Of a stretch of 64,000 nucleotides of DNA, positions 35,529 to 45,280 are shown piece by piece (position 1 is the first letter of the stretch; each line of letters starts with the position of its first letter). The notes under the pieces are model-generated. The model was not told the DNA's origin and did no database searches. It saw nothing but the letters and a program-made list of their open reading frames with translations. Made by a program: the position numbers and the translations under genes. Source of the stretch: Scandinavium sp036495715 (lineage in GTDB: Bacteria > Pseudomonadota > Gammaproteobacteria > Enterobacterales > Enterobacteriaceae); contig DASXML010000087.1 in the NCBI GenBank assembly GCA_036495715.1, forward strand, positions 1-64,000, given 5' to 3'.

Positions 35529-36020
35529 TCAGGCATCTTCATCGCCGCTCTCTTCACCGGTGATAATTTCATACAGTTCCTGATCGCTTTGCGCACTGCG
35601 CAGACGGCGGCAGATCGTTTTATCCGCCAGACGTTTCGCTACCAGCGACAGGGTATGCAAATGCGTTTTAGTCTGATCGGCCGGCACCAGCAGGGCGAAC
35701 AGCAAATCCACCGGCTGATTATCAATCGCATCAAACGCGATCGGCGTTTCGAGCCGCACGAACACGCCAACGGCACGAAGCGTATCCTCTTCCAGCTTGC
35801 CATGCGGAATGGCAATGCCGTTACCGATGCCGGTACTGCCCATTTTTTCACGGGTCAGGATCGCTTCAAATACCACTTGTGGCGGGATGCTCAGCTGTTT
35901 AGCCGCCAGTTCGCTGATGATTTCCAGCGCACGTTTTTTACTCTGACAGTGAACACCACTGCGGGTACATTCCTGGTTAAGGACATTGCTCAGTTGCAGA
36001 GCTGAATCGTTGTTCATCAT
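35529..36020 (-). CDS. ptsN: Nitrogen-regulatory PTS EIIA component PtsN
   Basis: EIIA-Ntr, the terminal phosphoacceptor of the nitrogen PTS; in E. coli its unphosphorylated form controls potassium uptake and kinases. The 163-residue protein has the phosphorylated His73 in GIAIPHGKL. Two adjacent ATG codons occur; the first, at 36020, follows a GCAGGTGA site and gives the E. coli length. The frame is open 19 codons beyond it. Confidence 0.97.
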   Translation of the reverse strand: MMNNDSALQLSNVLNQECTRSGVHCQSKKRALEIISELAAKQLSIPPQVVFEAILTREKMGSTGIGNGIAIPHGKLEEDTLRAVGVFVRLETPIAFDAIDNQPVDLLFALLVPADQTKTHLHTLSLVAKRLADKTICRRLRSAQSDQELYEIITGEESGDEDA

Positions 36021-36077
36021 AATTTCACCTGCGTGCCGCCTGAGCCGAGGAGTCGGGTCAGGCGCACGGCCGGACAA

Positions 36078-36365
36078 TTAGTGTTGTTTCAGTTTATCTT
36101 TATGTTTGTTCAGCTGTCTTGCAAGCTTATCGATAAGACCGTCTATTGCGGCATACATATCCTGCCCTTCCGCACTGGCATGAATTTCGCCCCCGTTAAC
36201 ATGCAGGGTGGCATCCGAGATATGAGTCACCTTTTCCACTTTTAACACAATATAGACCTGATTGATCCGTTCGAAAAACTGTTCGAGCTTGGCGAATTTT
36301 GTGTTTAAAAAATCGCGCAGGGCGTCAGTGATTTCGACATTGTGTCCGGTGATATTGAGCTGCAT
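36078..36365 (-). CDS. hpf: Ribosome hibernation promoting factor Hpf
   Basis: Short-form HPF that binds the 30S decoding centre and promotes 100S ribosome dimers in stationary phase. The 95-residue protein begins MQLNITGHNVEITDALRDFL and contains SDATLHVNGGEIHASAEGQDMYAAIDGLIDKLARQL. E. coli length is identical. The upstream extension of the frame overlaps rpoN and is rejected. It lies 22 bp after rpoN. Confidence 0.98.
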   Translation of the reverse strand: MQLNITGHNVEITDALRDFLNTKFAKLEQFFERINQVYIVLKVEKVTHISDATLHVNGGEIHASAEGQDMYAAIDGLIDKLARQLNKHKDKLKQH

Positions 36366-36387
36366 AGTGTCTTCCTTATCGGTTGTA

Positions 36388-37821
36388 TCAGACCAGCTGT
36401 TTACGCTGGTTCGACGGCGGAATGGATAAAGACTCTCGGTACTTTGCAACGGTGCGGCGTGCCACCATGATACCCTGTTCGGACAGCATGGTGGTTAGCT
36501 TACTGTCACTCAGTGGTTTCGCGGGATTTTCCGCGGCAACTAACTTCTTCACCAGTGCGCGAATCGCCGTGGACGAGGCCTCGCCACCGCCTTCGGTATT
36601 CACATGGCTGGAGAAGAAATACTTAAGCTCAAAAATGCCTCGTGGGCTGTGAAGATATTTCTGCGTGGTTACGCGTGAAATGGTGGATTCATGCATCTCA
36701 ACGGCCTGGGCAATATCTGCCAGCACCATCGGTTTCATGAACTCTTCGCCCTGTTCAAAGAATGCTTGCTGCTGTTCGACAATGCAACGGCTCACCCGCA
36801 ACAGCGTGTCATTACGGCTTTCCAGGCTCTTAATCAGCCATTTCGCTTCCTGCAAGTTGCTGCGAATAAACTGGCTATCGGCATCGTTACGCGTGTTATT
36901 ACACATCCCGGCGTAGTGCTGGTTGATCTGCAGGCGCGGGATGCTATCAGAATTAAGCTCAACGACCCAACGCTCGCTGATTTTCCGCACCAAAACATCC
37001 GGGATGACGTATTCCGGCTCGCCCGTCTGGATCGACTGACCCGGACGCGGATCCAGTGACTGAATCAGCGTCACCGCTTCTTTCAGCACCTCTTCTTTAT
37101 ACCGCGTGACACGCATCAGACTACGGAAATCGTGATTTGCCAGCAGATCAAGATGATCGCTGATAATCGTTTTGGCTTCCGTTAACCACGGCGTCTCTTT
37201 TGCAAACTGTGACAGTTGGATCAACAGACAGTCGCGCAGATCTTTTGCGGCCACGCCGATCGGATCAAAGCGTTGGATGCGTTTCAGAACGGCTTCGACT
37301 TCATCCAGATCCAGCTCTTCGTTTCCAATACTTTCCAGAATTTCGTCAAGAGAAGCGGTGAGATAACCCGTTTCATCGACGGCATCGACAATCGAGGTCG
37401 CAATCGCTCGATCGGTGTCGGAAAACGGCGTCAGTCCCACTTGCCACATCAGGTAGTCCTGAAGCGACTGGGTGGTTTCACCCTGATAAACCGGTAATTC
37501 GTCGTCCTGATAGTCGGTACCGGTACCTGATGGAGTGCCAGCGGTATAGATTTCATCCCAGCTGGCATCAAGCGGCAACTCATCGGGCATCTCTTTTTGC
37601 TCGAGCGCATCGACAGTATCAAACTCGTCAGTATCGGTTTCTTCTTGCGAATCAATTTCCTCGTGAAGATCGGTTTGCTCAAGCAGGGGATTACTCTCCA
37701 GCGCTTGCTGAAGTTCCTGTTGCAGCTCGAGCGTTGAAAGCTGCAACAAGCGAATGGCCTGTTGCAGTTGCGGCGTCATGGCGAGCTGTTGGCTGAGCCT
37801 TAATTGCAAACCTTGCTTCAT
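36388..37821 (-). CDS. rpoN: RNA polymerase sigma-54 factor RpoN
   Basis: Alternative sigma factor for nitrogen assimilation and other sigma-54 promoters, requiring enhancer-binding activators. The 477-residue protein has the glutamine-rich activator region I (LRLSQQLAMTPQLQQAIRLLQLS), an acidic region II, a core-binding domain and the C-terminal RpoN box in VARRTVAKYRESL. Same length as E. coli. It lies downstream of lptB by 47 bp. Confidence 0.99.
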   Translation of the reverse strand: MKQGLQLRLSQQLAMTPQLQQAIRLLQLSTLELQQELQQALESNPLLEQTDLHEEIDSQEETDTDEFDTVDALEQKEMPDELPLDASWDEIYTAGTPSGTGTDYQDDELPVYQGETTQSLQDYLMWQVGLTPFSDTDRAIATSIVDAVDETGYLTASLDEILESIGNEELDLDEVEAVLKRIQRFDPIGVAAKDLRDCLLIQLSQFAKETPWLTEAKTIISDHLDLLANHDFRSLMRVTRYKEEVLKEAVTLIQSLDPRPGQSIQTGEPEYVIPDVLVRKISERWVVELNSDSIPRLQINQHYAGMCNNTRNDADSQFIRSNLQEAKWLIKSLESRNDTLLRVSRCIVEQQQAFFEQGEEFMKPMVLADIAQAVEMHESTISRVTTQKYLHSPRGIFELKYFFSSHVNTEGGGEASSTAIRALVKKLVAAENPAKPLSDSKLTTMLSEQGIMVARRTVAKYRESLSIPPSNQRKQLV

Positions 37822-37868
37822 AATCAGGGCAAATTTCTCCGGCCAGAATGTCTGTACTCACTACCCTA

Positions 37869-38594
37869 TCAGAGTCTGAAGTCTTCCCCAAGATACACAC
37901 GCTTAACCTGCTCGTCTTGCAGGATTTGTTCCGGCGTACCGTGGGCAATCAGGTGCCCCTGGCTTACGATATAAGCGCGTTCACAAACGGCTAACGTTTC
38001 ACGAACGTTATGGTCAGTAATCAGCACGCCGAGACCGCTGTCGCGCAGGTGTTCGATAATACGCTTGATGTCGATAACCGAAATCGGGTCAACACCTGCA
38101 AACGGTTCATCCAGCAGAATAAATTTAGGATTAGCCGCAAGCGCGCGCGCGATTTCCACACGACGGCGTTCACCGCCGGAGAGCGCCTGGCCGAGGCTGT
38201 CACGCAGATGCTCGATGTGGAACTCTTCCATCAACTGGTTGGCGCGGTCGACACGCTGCTCGTTGCTTAAATCGTCACGGATTTGCAGGACAGCCATCAG
38301 GTTATCAAACACGCTCAGACGGCGGAAAATCGAGGCTTCCTGCGGCAAATAGCCAATCCCACGGCGGGCGCGAGCATGCAGCGGCAGCAGGCTGATATCA
38401 TCATCATCAATGATGATGTTGCCTGCGTCGCGGGACACAATGCCTACGACCATGTAAAACGTGGTGGTTTTACCCGCGCCGTTAGGACCCAAAAGACCGA
38501 CGATTTCGCCGGAATTGACCGTCAGGCTAACGTCTTCAACGACCCGACGTCCCTTATAGGCTTTCGCAAGATTCTTTGCTGTTAATGTTGCCAT
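37869..38594 (-). CDS. lptB: LPS export ABC transporter ATP-binding protein LptB
   Basis: ATPase that drives LPS extraction by LptFG. The 241-residue protein has Walker A GPNGAGKTTTFY, signature LSGGERRRVEIARAL, Walker B FILLDEPFAGVDP and an H-loop in ITDHNVRETL. Same length as E. coli. It lies 6 bp after lptA in the kdsD-kdsC-lptC-lptA-lptB block. Confidence 0.98.
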   Translation of the reverse strand: MATLTAKNLAKAYKGRRVVEDVSLTVNSGEIVGLLGPNGAGKTTTFYMVVGIVSRDAGNIIIDDDDISLLPLHARARRGIGYLPQEASIFRRLSVFDNLMAVLQIRDDLSNEQRVDRANQLMEEFHIEHLRDSLGQALSGGERRRVEIARALAANPKFILLDEPFAGVDPISVIDIKRIIEHLRDSGLGVLITDHNVRETLAVCERAYIVSQGHLIAHGTPEQILQDEQVKRVYLGEDFRL

Positions 38595-38600
38595 AACGTA

Positions 38601-39158
38601 TTAGTTACTCTTCTTTTGCTCAGCCGGTTTGCTGTTGCCGCTCTTATCCTGCAGCTGCGAAGGCACCAGAACGGTGGTCACGCGTTTGCCTTTTTCGCTA
38701 AACGCCTGCATTTTCTGTTCTTTTACCAGGTAAGTAATTTTGTCGCCGGTAATGTTGCTGTCGAGCTGTTCCAGATAGGCTTTACCGGTCAGCACGACGA
38801 GATCGTTCGCGACTTCATAATGCATTTTCGATGCATGGCCTTTCACCGGTTTGCCGTTGTCCTGCATTTGGTAGAAGGTCGCTGGGTTACCGTAACCGTC
38901 CATTGTCTCTTTACCCTTAACGCCTGCCGGGCGAGTCACCACCACTTTGTCAGCGTTAATTTTGATAGTGCCTTGGGTGACGATAACGTTGCCGGTGAAG
39001 GTCGCTACGTTGCCCTGCATGTCCAGAGACTGCTGATCGGATTCGATATGAATCGGCTGATCGGTATCACCCGTTAAAGCCAGCGCAGGAAGGCTAGCGG
39101 CCAGCAATGCGCTGGCGAGGGCAAACTTAACGCTGAATTTATTTGTTCTGAATTTCAT
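38601..39158 (-). CDS. lptA: Periplasmic LPS transport protein LptA
   Basis: Periplasmic bridge protein that carries LPS between LptC and LptD. The 185-residue product has a signal peptide of about 27 residues (ending LPALA) and the OstA/LptA beta-jellyroll domain starting TGDTDQPIHIESDQQSLDMQGN. Its start overlaps the end of lptC by 20 bp, so it is probably translationally coupled. Confidence 0.97.
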   Translation of the reverse strand: MKFRTNKFSVKFALASALLAASLPALALTGDTDQPIHIESDQQSLDMQGNVATFTGNVIVTQGTIKINADKVVVTRPAGVKGKETMDGYGNPATFYQMQDNGKPVKGHASKMHYEVANDLVVLTGKAYLEQLDSNITGDKITYLVKEQKMQAFSEKGKRVTTVLVPSQLQDKSGNSKPAEQKKSN

Positions 39159-39702
39159 AGGAGGTTCTCACCTTTTCAATCAGCTTGGCATTTTTGCTGC
39201 GTAAGTTGCCGCGCATTTTGAGGCCGCTGGAATTAAATGTTGTACCGTACAATGTCACCAGGTCGTCTGAACTCACGTCCTGCGTAATCAGATTCACAAT
39301 CGCATTATCCGTTGTGACTTTACGCAGTTGAGAGTCTGGCGTCAGGGCGTTTATCTCAACGTGTCCGTAAAGATACAGCATACGGTCATTTGTCAGTTTG
39401 GCCTTATCAGCCTTGATAGACCATGTCGGCACTTTGTTGACATCGAACGTGGTCAGAACCGGTTGGGTAAACCAGGAGATCGCCTGGTCAGAAAAATACT
39501 CAACGTGCTCTGCGATTAACCGATAGTTCAGCGCGCCTTCTGGGCTGTAAACCACGGTATCAGTATGTTCGCTTTTATAAGTCGGGTCGTTATTGTTGAC
39601 GACTGCCGTTGCGGGCGCATCTTTATCTACCAGATTGAAACCGATAAGCACCAGCGCGAGCAGCGAAAGTAGAATGATAACCCAACGTCTGCTTTTACTC
39701 AT
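39139..39702 (-). CDS. lptC: LPS export protein LptC
   Basis: Bitopic inner-membrane protein linking LptBFG to LptA. The 187-residue product has one N-terminal transmembrane helix (about residues 7-25) and a periplasmic jellyroll domain (YSPEGALNYRLIAEHVEYFSD). It is four residues shorter than E. coli LptC at the C-terminus. It overlaps kdsC by 4 bp and lptA by 20 bp. Confidence 0.96.
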   Translation of the reverse strand: MSKSRRWVIILLSLLALVLIGFNLVDKDAPATAVVNNNDPTYKSEHTDTVVYSPEGALNYRLIAEHVEYFSDQAISWFTQPVLTTFDVNKVPTWSIKADKAKLTNDRMLYLYGHVEINALTPDSQLRKVTTDNAIVNLITQDVSSDDLVTLYGTTFNSSGLKMRGNLRSKNAKLIEKVRTSYEIQNK

Positions 39703-40265
39703 ATCGATTGCCCTTTGGCTTCATCCAGCTTGCCCTGAGCCAGCAGCAATAAATCGCACACTTCACGTACGGCACCGCACCCGCCCGCAATACGCGTGAC
39801 GTAATCCGCGCGCGGCGGGAGCAGCGGATGCGCATCCGACACCGCAACGCTCAGGCCAACATCCGCCATGACGGGCCAGTCGATAAGGTCATCACCGACA
39901 TACGCGACTTCATCCGGGCGCAGAGACAGCGTGCCCAGCAGCTCACGATAAGCGATAAGTTTATCGGACTGCCCTTGCCACAGATGGGTAATGCCCAATG
40001 TTTTGCAGCGGTCTTCTACCAGTTTAGCTTTTCGTCCGGTGATGATTGCAACTTCGATGCCCGATGTCAGCGCACAGCGAATGCCATAGCCATCACGCAC
40101 GTTGAAGGCTTTCAGTTCTTCACCATTATTGCCCATGTAAATCAGCCCATCAGACAGTACGCCGTCCACATCGAGAATGAGCAAACGGATTTTCTCCGCT
40201 TTCTCCATCACTCGTGAGCTAACCGGTCCATAGCAGGTCGTTACCGACGCGCCAGCATTACTCAT
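39699..40265 (-). CDS. kdsC: 3-deoxy-D-manno-octulosonate-8-phosphate phosphatase KdsC
   Basis: HAD-superfamily phosphatase that makes Kdo for lipid A glycosylation. The 188-residue protein has the nucleophile motif LLILDVDGVLSDG, the GRKAKLVEDRC loop and the metal site YVGDDLIDWPVM. Same length as E. coli. It lies between kdsD and lptC. Confidence 0.98.
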   Translation of the reverse strand: MSNAGASVTTCYGPVSSRVMEKAEKIRLLILDVDGVLSDGLIYMGNNGEELKAFNVRDGYGIRCALTSGIEVAIITGRKAKLVEDRCKTLGITHLWQGQSDKLIAYRELLGTLSLRPDEVAYVGDDLIDWPVMADVGLSVAVSDAHPLLPPRADYVTRIAGGCGAVREVCDLLLLAQGKLDEAKGQSI

Positions 40266-40279
40266 TGTTTTTTCCTTAC

Positions 40280-41266
40280 TTACACTACGCCAGCGCGCAG
40301 GAGATCATGCATATGTATCACACCCAGCAGATGGTCGCCATCGGCAACCATAACGCAGGTGATATGACGAGACTGCATCAGGTTCAACGCATCAACGGCC
40401 AGGATCCCTTGGCGGACGCGAATACCGCCGCGGGTCATGACGTCGGCAATACTCAGATCGCGAACATCAACGCCCATATCAAACACCCGACGCAAGTCAC
40501 CATCGGTGAAAATCCCTTCGATTTTCATCTGATCGTCACAGATAACCGTCATGCCTAAATTCTTACGGGTGATTTCCAGCAGCGCATCACGCAGGGAGGC
40601 GTCCTGGCTGACATGGGGGATTTCATCGCCAGTGTGCATGATGTCGTTCACACGCAGCAGCAGTTTACGGCCCAGCGCGCCACCCGGATGTGAAAGGGCA
40701 AAATCTTCGGCCGTAAAGCCGCGTGCTTTGAGCAGCGCAACCGCCAGCGCATCGCCCATCACCAGTGCCGCAGTGGTGCTGGAGGTCGGCGCCAGCCCTA
40801 ATGGACAGGCTTCTTTCGGCACGCTGACGCACAGATGGATATCCGCAGCCTTGCCCATGCTGCTTTCCGGGCGGCTGGTCATGCAGATAAGCGGCACGTG
40901 CAGACGTTTGAGCACCGGGATCAGCGCCAGAATTTCGTTCGACTCGCCAGAGTTAGACAGTGCGATAACGACATCCTGAGGGGAAACCATGCCCAGGTCG
41001 CCGTGTGCGGCTTCGCCGGGATGGACGAAGAAAGATGGGGTGCCGGTGCTGGCAAACGTTGCCGCCATTTTTCGGCCGATGTGCCCGGATTTCCCCATCC
41101 CCATCACCACGACTTTACCGCCGCAATACGCTATTTTTTCGCAGGCGAGGGCGAAATCCTGATTGATAAATTGATCGAGCTGCGCCAGACCTTCACGTTC
41201 AATTTCCAGCACGTCGAGGCCTGCCTGCTGAAAGTCAAAATCCGGCTGCAAATCTATTTGCGACAT
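40280..41266 (-). CDS. kdsD: D-arabinose 5-phosphate isomerase KdsD
   Basis: Sugar isomerase converting ribulose-5-phosphate to arabinose-5-phosphate, the first step to Kdo. The 328-residue protein has an N-terminal SIS domain (GKSGHIGRKMAATFASTGTPSFFVHPGEAAHGD) and two C-terminal CBS domains (from about residue 205). The ATG at 41266 gives the E. coli length; the frame extends 24 codons upstream into yrbG. Confidence 0.97.
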   Translation of the reverse strand: MSQIDLQPDFDFQQAGLDVLEIEREGLAQLDQFINQDFALACEKIAYCGGKVVVMGMGKSGHIGRKMAATFASTGTPSFFVHPGEAAHGDLGMVSPQDVVIALSNSGESNEILALIPVLKRLHVPLICMTSRPESSMGKAADIHLCVSVPKEACPLGLAPTSSTTAALVMGDALAVALLKARGFTAEDFALSHPGGALGRKLLLRVNDIMHTGDEIPHVSQDASLRDALLEITRKNLGMTVICDDQMKIEGIFTDGDLRRVFDMGVDVRDLSIADVMTRGGIRVRQGILAVDALNLMQSRHITCVMVADGDHLLGVIHMHDLLRAGVV

Positions 41267-41280
41267 AATGTTATCCCGAT

Positions 41281-42258
41281 TCACTCTGCGAAATACGGCG
41301 TGCCCCACCAAAGGAACGCCAGCCAAACAAGAAAGCACCCGGTCAGTAACGCCCCGGCGCCTTTACCAATCTGCGGTTTGCGGCTCCAGCACAGCAGGGC
41401 AAAAATCACGCTGACCAGTACCATCACACCGTAATCACGGCTAAACGCCAGCGGGTTGAACGGCCCTGGCGCGACCAGCGCAGGAATGCCCATCACGATG
41501 GCAATATTGAAAATGTTGGAGCCTATGATATTGCCAATGGCGATATCGTCCTCTCCTTTACGTGCCCCCGCGATAGCCGTTGCCAGTTCTGGCAGGCTGG
41601 TGCCGATGGCGATCACCGTCAGGCCAATTGTTAACTCGCTCATCGCGAAGTAATTTGCCAGCACCGTAGCGTTATCGACCACCATGCGGGTGGCCATTGG
41701 CATGATAATCAGCGCAACACCAAGCCACAAACAGGCCACGGGAAGCGTGCCTTCACGTGGCAGTTCTGCTAGCTGATCGCGCGTCAGGCTGTCATTTCCC
41801 TGCCGTTCCGCGATTCTGGCGATTTTAACAATATAAAACAGCCACAGCACAGCAAGGGCGAACAGAAAAAATCCATCCATCGTCGTAAGTTGCCCATCAT
41901 ACAGCACAAAACCTGCTAATAGGCTCACGACTAACATTAGCGGCAATTCCCGACGCAGGATATCGGAATGGACGGTAAACGAATGCAGCAGCGCGGCGAG
42001 GCCGATAATCAGCAAGATATTGATGATGTTTGAGCCGATAGCGGTGCCGATGGCGAGATCGATTTGTCCGTGAAAGGATGCCGTGACCGAAACAATGATC
42101 TCTGGAAGCGATGTGCCGACGCTGACCACCGTCATCCCAATAATCAGCGGTGGAATATTCATACTGCGGCATAAAATAGATGCGGCGAAGACCAGACGAT
42201 CGGCGCTGTAGACCACCAGAAGTAAACCAATTATTAACAGAGCCGTCGCTAAAAGCAT
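41281..42258 (-). CDS. yrbG: Calcium/sodium antiporter family protein YrbG
   Basis: Inner-membrane protein of the Ca2+:cation antiporter family, 325 residues with about 10 hydrophobic segments. The two inverted alpha repeats carry GTSLPEIIVSVTAS...GSNIINILLI and GTSLPELATAIAGA...GSNIFNIAIV, the ion-binding motifs of the family. First gene of the leftward block; divergent from mlaF across 209 bp. The physiological ion in enterobacteria is not established. Confidence 0.94.
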   Translation of the reverse strand: MLLATALLIIGLLLVVYSADRLVFAASILCRSMNIPPLIIGMTVVSVGTSLPEIIVSVTASFHGQIDLAIGTAIGSNIINILLIIGLAALLHSFTVHSDILRRELPLMLVVSLLAGFVLYDGQLTTMDGFFLFALAVLWLFYIVKIARIAERQGNDSLTRDQLAELPREGTLPVACLWLGVALIIMPMATRMVVDNATVLANYFAMSELTIGLTVIAIGTSLPELATAIAGARKGEDDIAIGNIIGSNIFNIAIVMGIPALVAPGPFNPLAFSRDYGVMVLVSVIFALLCWSRKPQIGKGAGALLTGCFLVWLAFLWWGTPYFAE

Positions 42259-42467
42259 CTAAAGTCCTTTCTTCAGGTATAATCGTCAGTCCGTTTGCAC
42301 CGCGTGCAAGGTGCCGACGAATTCTTAATTTTGACTTTATGCGTTGAAAAAGTAAAACAAATGCCTGCTTTAGCTAACTGCGACAGGTAATATTCTGCAA
42401 AAATGGTAGGTTACGGGCGTCATAACACGCCATGCTTAACCTGATGAGGTTTTACCAGGGATAACCT

Positions 42468-43280
42468 ATGAACCAGACACTGGATAATTTAGTCGATGTT
42501 CGCGGCGTCAGCTTTACGCGTGGTGCCCGGTGTATCTTCGACAACATCTCGCTGTCGGTGCCGCGCGGTAAAATTACAGCCATCATGGGACCGTCAGGGA
42601 TCGGCAAGACGACACTGCTGCGTTTAATCGGTGGGCAAATTCCGCCAGACAGCGGCGAGATCCTCTTCGACGGTGAAGACGTGCCAAACATGTCACGTTC
42701 GCGCCTGTATGCCGTGCGCAAGCGTATGAGCATGCTTTTCCAGTCTGGCGCGTTGTTCACTGACATGAACGTCTTCGACAATGTCGCCTATCCGCTACGG
42801 GAACACACACACTTGCCTCCGGCGCTGCTGAAAAGCACCGTGATGATGAAACTGGAAGCCGTGGGTTTGCGTGGGGCTGCTAAACTGATGCCTTCCGAAC
42901 TGTCCGGCGGCATGGCGCGACGTGCTGCACTGGCGCGTGCGATTGCGCTTGAACCGGATTTAATCATGTTCGACGAGCCCTTTGTGGGCCAGGATCCGAT
43001 CACAATGGGTGTGCTGGTGAAGCTGATTTCTGAGCTTAACAGTGCCCTGGGTGTCACTTGCGTCGTGGTGTCGCACGATGTTCCGGAAGTGCTGAGTATT
43101 GCCGATTACGCCTACATCGTTGCCGATCGAAAAATTGTCGCTCACGGCAGTGCGCAGTCGTTGCAGGAAAATGACGACCCACGAGTGCGACAATTCCTGG
43201 ACGGCATTGCTGACGGCCCGGTGCCGTTCCGCTATCCGGCGGGCGATTACCATCACGATCTACTCGGAACAGGGAGTTAA
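42468..43280 (+). CDS. mlaF: Phospholipid transport ATP-binding protein MlaF
   Basis: ATPase of the MlaFEDB complex, which moves phospholipids between membranes to maintain outer-membrane asymmetry. The 270-residue protein has Walker A GPSGIGKTTLLR, signature LSGGMARRAALARAI and Walker B LIMFDEPFVGQDP. One residue longer than in E. coli. First gene of mlaFEDCB; mlaE starts 8 bp downstream. Confidence 0.97.
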   Translation: MNQTLDNLVDVRGVSFTRGARCIFDNISLSVPRGKITAIMGPSGIGKTTLLRLIGGQIPPDSGEILFDGEDVPNMSRSRLYAVRKRMSMLFQSGALFTDMNVFDNVAYPLREHTHLPPALLKSTVMMKLEAVGLRGAAKLMPSELSGGMARRAALARAIALEPDLIMFDEPFVGQDPITMGVLVKLISELNSALGVTCVVVSHDVPEVLSIADYAYIVADRKIVAHGSAQSLQENDDPRVRQFLDGIADGPVPFRYPAGDYHHDLLGTGS

Positions 43281-43287
43281 GTTACTC

Positions 43288-44070
43288 ATGCTGTTAAATG
43301 CACTGGCTGCGCTCGGTAATCGAGGGATTAAGACGCTCTCGACCTTTGGGCGCGCCGGGTTAATGTTATTCAACGCGGTGGTTGGCAAACCAGAGTTCCG
43401 TAAACACGCACCGCTATTAATTCGTCAGCTTTATAACGTCGGCGTACTGTCGATGCTGATTATTCTGGTGTCGGGCGTGTTTATCGGCATGGTGCTGGGC
43501 CTGCAAGGCTATCTCGTCTTGACGACATACAGTGCGGAAACCAGTCTCGGTATGCTGGTGGCGCTGTCACTGTTGCGTGAGCTTGGGCCGGTGGTGGCCG
43601 CATTGTTGTTTGCGGGTCGCGCCGGTTCGGCTCTGACCGCTGAAATTGGTCTGATGCGTGCTACCGAGCAGCTGTCCAGCATGGAAATGATGGCGGTCGA
43701 TCCGTTGCGTCGGGTCATTGCACCCCGCTTTTGGGCGGGTGTCATATCACTGCCTTTGCTGACGATTATCTTTGTCGCTGTCGGTATTTGGGGCGGTTCG
43801 CTGGTCGGTGTGAGCTGGAAGGGCATCGACGCGGGCTTCTTCTGGTCGGCAATGCAAAATGCTGTCGAATGGCAGACGGACCTGGTGAACTGCGTGATTA
43901 AAAGCGTGGTATTTGCCATTACCGTGACATGGATTGCGTTATTCAACGGTTACGATGCGATCCCCACTTCCGCAGGGATTAGCCGCGCAACGACCCGCAC
44001 CGTGGTGCATTCGTCGTTGGCGGTGTTGGGGCTGGATTTTGTGCTGACTGCACTGATGTTTGGGAATTGA
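43288..44070 (+). CDS. mlaE: Phospholipid transport permease MlaE
   Basis: Inner-membrane permease of the MlaFEDB complex. The 260-residue protein has a hydrophobic MlaE/DUF140 domain with about five to six membrane segments and the conserved LRELGPVVAALLFAGRAGSALTAEI-type stretch. The ATG at 43288 is chosen because it gives the E. coli length; the frame is open far into mlaF. Second gene of the operon. Confidence 0.97.
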   Translation: MLLNALAALGNRGIKTLSTFGRAGLMLFNAVVGKPEFRKHAPLLIRQLYNVGVLSMLIILVSGVFIGMVLGLQGYLVLTTYSAETSLGMLVALSLLRELGPVVAALLFAGRAGSALTAEIGLMRATEQLSSMEMMAVDPLRRVIAPRFWAGVISLPLLTIIFVAVGIWGGSLVGVSWKGIDAGFFWSAMQNAVEWQTDLVNCVIKSVVFAITVTWIALFNGYDAIPTSAGISRATTRTVVHSSLAVLGLDFVLTALMFGN

Positions 44071-44074
44071 GTTC

Positions 44075-44626
44075 ATGCAAACGAGAAAAAGTGAAATCTG
44101 GGTAGGCGTATTTTTGCTGGTCGCATTTCTGGCTGCGTTGTTCGTGTGCCTGAAAGCGGCAGACGTTACCTCTATAAGAACCGAACCGACGTATCAGGTT
44201 TATGCCACCTTCGATAATATCGGCGGCCTGAAAGCACGCTCTCCGGTCCGTATCGGCGGGGTGGTGGTTGGCCGTGTGGCTGACATTACGCTGGACCCAA
44301 AAACGTATCTGCCACGTGTGACTATGGATATTGAAGAACAGTACAATCAGATCCCGGATACCAGTTCGCTGGCCATTCGTACGTCGGGCCTGTTGGGGGA
44401 ACAATACCTCGCACTGAACGTGGGATTTGACGATCCAGATATGGGGACCGCCATGCTGAAAGAGGGCAGCACCATTCAGGATACGAAGTCTGCCATGGTG
44501 TTAGAGGACCTCATTGGGCAATTCCTCTATAGCAGCAAAGGCGGTGACAATCAGAATTCAGGCGATGCGCAAAGTTCGGCAGAAGGTCATACTGACGCCA
44601 CGGCGCCTGCTGCAACGACGCACTAA
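44075..44626 (+). CDS. mlaD: MCE-domain phospholipid-binding protein MlaD
   Basis: Inner-membrane-anchored MCE protein that forms a hexameric lipid channel on MlaFEDB. The 183-residue product has an N-terminal transmembrane helix (about residues 8-26), an MCE domain (FDNIGGLKARSPVRIGGVVVGRV) and a low-complexity tail. The start at 44075 matches E. coli MQTKKNEIWVG. It lies 4 bp after mlaE. Confidence 0.97.
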   Translation: MQTRKSEIWVGVFLLVAFLAALFVCLKAADVTSIRTEPTYQVYATFDNIGGLKARSPVRIGGVVVGRVADITLDPKTYLPRVTMDIEEQYNQIPDTSSLAIRTSGLLGEQYLALNVGFDDPDMGTAMLKEGSTIQDTKSAMVLEDLIGQFLYSSKGGDNQNSGDAQSSAEGHTDATAPAATTH

Positions 44627-44644
44627 ACTCAGGAGAATAAACGG

Positions 44645-45280
44645 ATGATTAAACGCTTACTTATGGTTGCCATGCTGGTGATTGCTCCGCTGACTGCGGC
44701 GACGGCTGCCGATCAGTCAAACCCGTATAGTCTGATGAACGAAGCGGCACAGAAAACCTTCGATCGTCTGAAAAATGAGCAGCCAAAAATTCGGGCTAAC
44801 CCAGATTATCTGCGTCAGGTGGTTGATCAGGAATTGCTGCCGTATGTGCAGGTAAAATATGCGGGCGCACTGGTTTTGGGTCGTTATTATCGTGATGCGA
44901 CTCCGGCGCAGCGTGATGCGTACTTTGCTGCTTTCCGTAACTATCTGGTTCAGGCTTACGGCCAGGCGCTGGCGATGTACCACGGCCAGACCTATCAGAT
45001 TGCCCCAGAGAAACCGCTGGGCGATGCCACGATTCTGCCGATTCGCGTCACCATCGTTGATCCTAACGGCCGTCCACCGGTACGTCTCGACTTCCAGTGG
45101 CGTAAAAATTCCCAAACGGGCAATTGGCAGGCATTTGATATGATTGCCGAAGGCGTCAGCATGATCACCACCAAACAAAATGAGTGGAGCGATCTGCTGC
45201 GTACCAAAGGCATTGATGGCCTGACGGCACAATTGCAGTCCATCGCCAAACAGCCGATTACGCTGGATCAGAAAAAATAA
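44645..45280 (+). CDS. mlaC: Periplasmic phospholipid-binding protein MlaC
   Basis: Soluble periplasmic carrier shuttling phospholipids between MlaA-OmpC/F and MlaFEDB. The 211-residue protein has a signal peptide of about 21 residues (ending TAATAA) and the MlaC domain (NPYSLMNEAAQKTFDRLKNEQ...ELLPYVQVKYAGALVLGRYY). The final base of its stop codon is the first base of the mlaB ATG. Confidence 0.97.
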   Translation: MIKRLLMVAMLVIAPLTAATAADQSNPYSLMNEAAQKTFDRLKNEQPKIRANPDYLRQVVDQELLPYVQVKYAGALVLGRYYRDATPAQRDAYFAAFRNYLVQAYGQALAMYHGQTYQIAPEKPLGDATILPIRVTIVDPNGRPPVRLDFQWRKNSQTGNWQAFDMIAEGVSMITTKQNEWSDLLRTKGIDGLTAQLQSIAKQPITLDQKK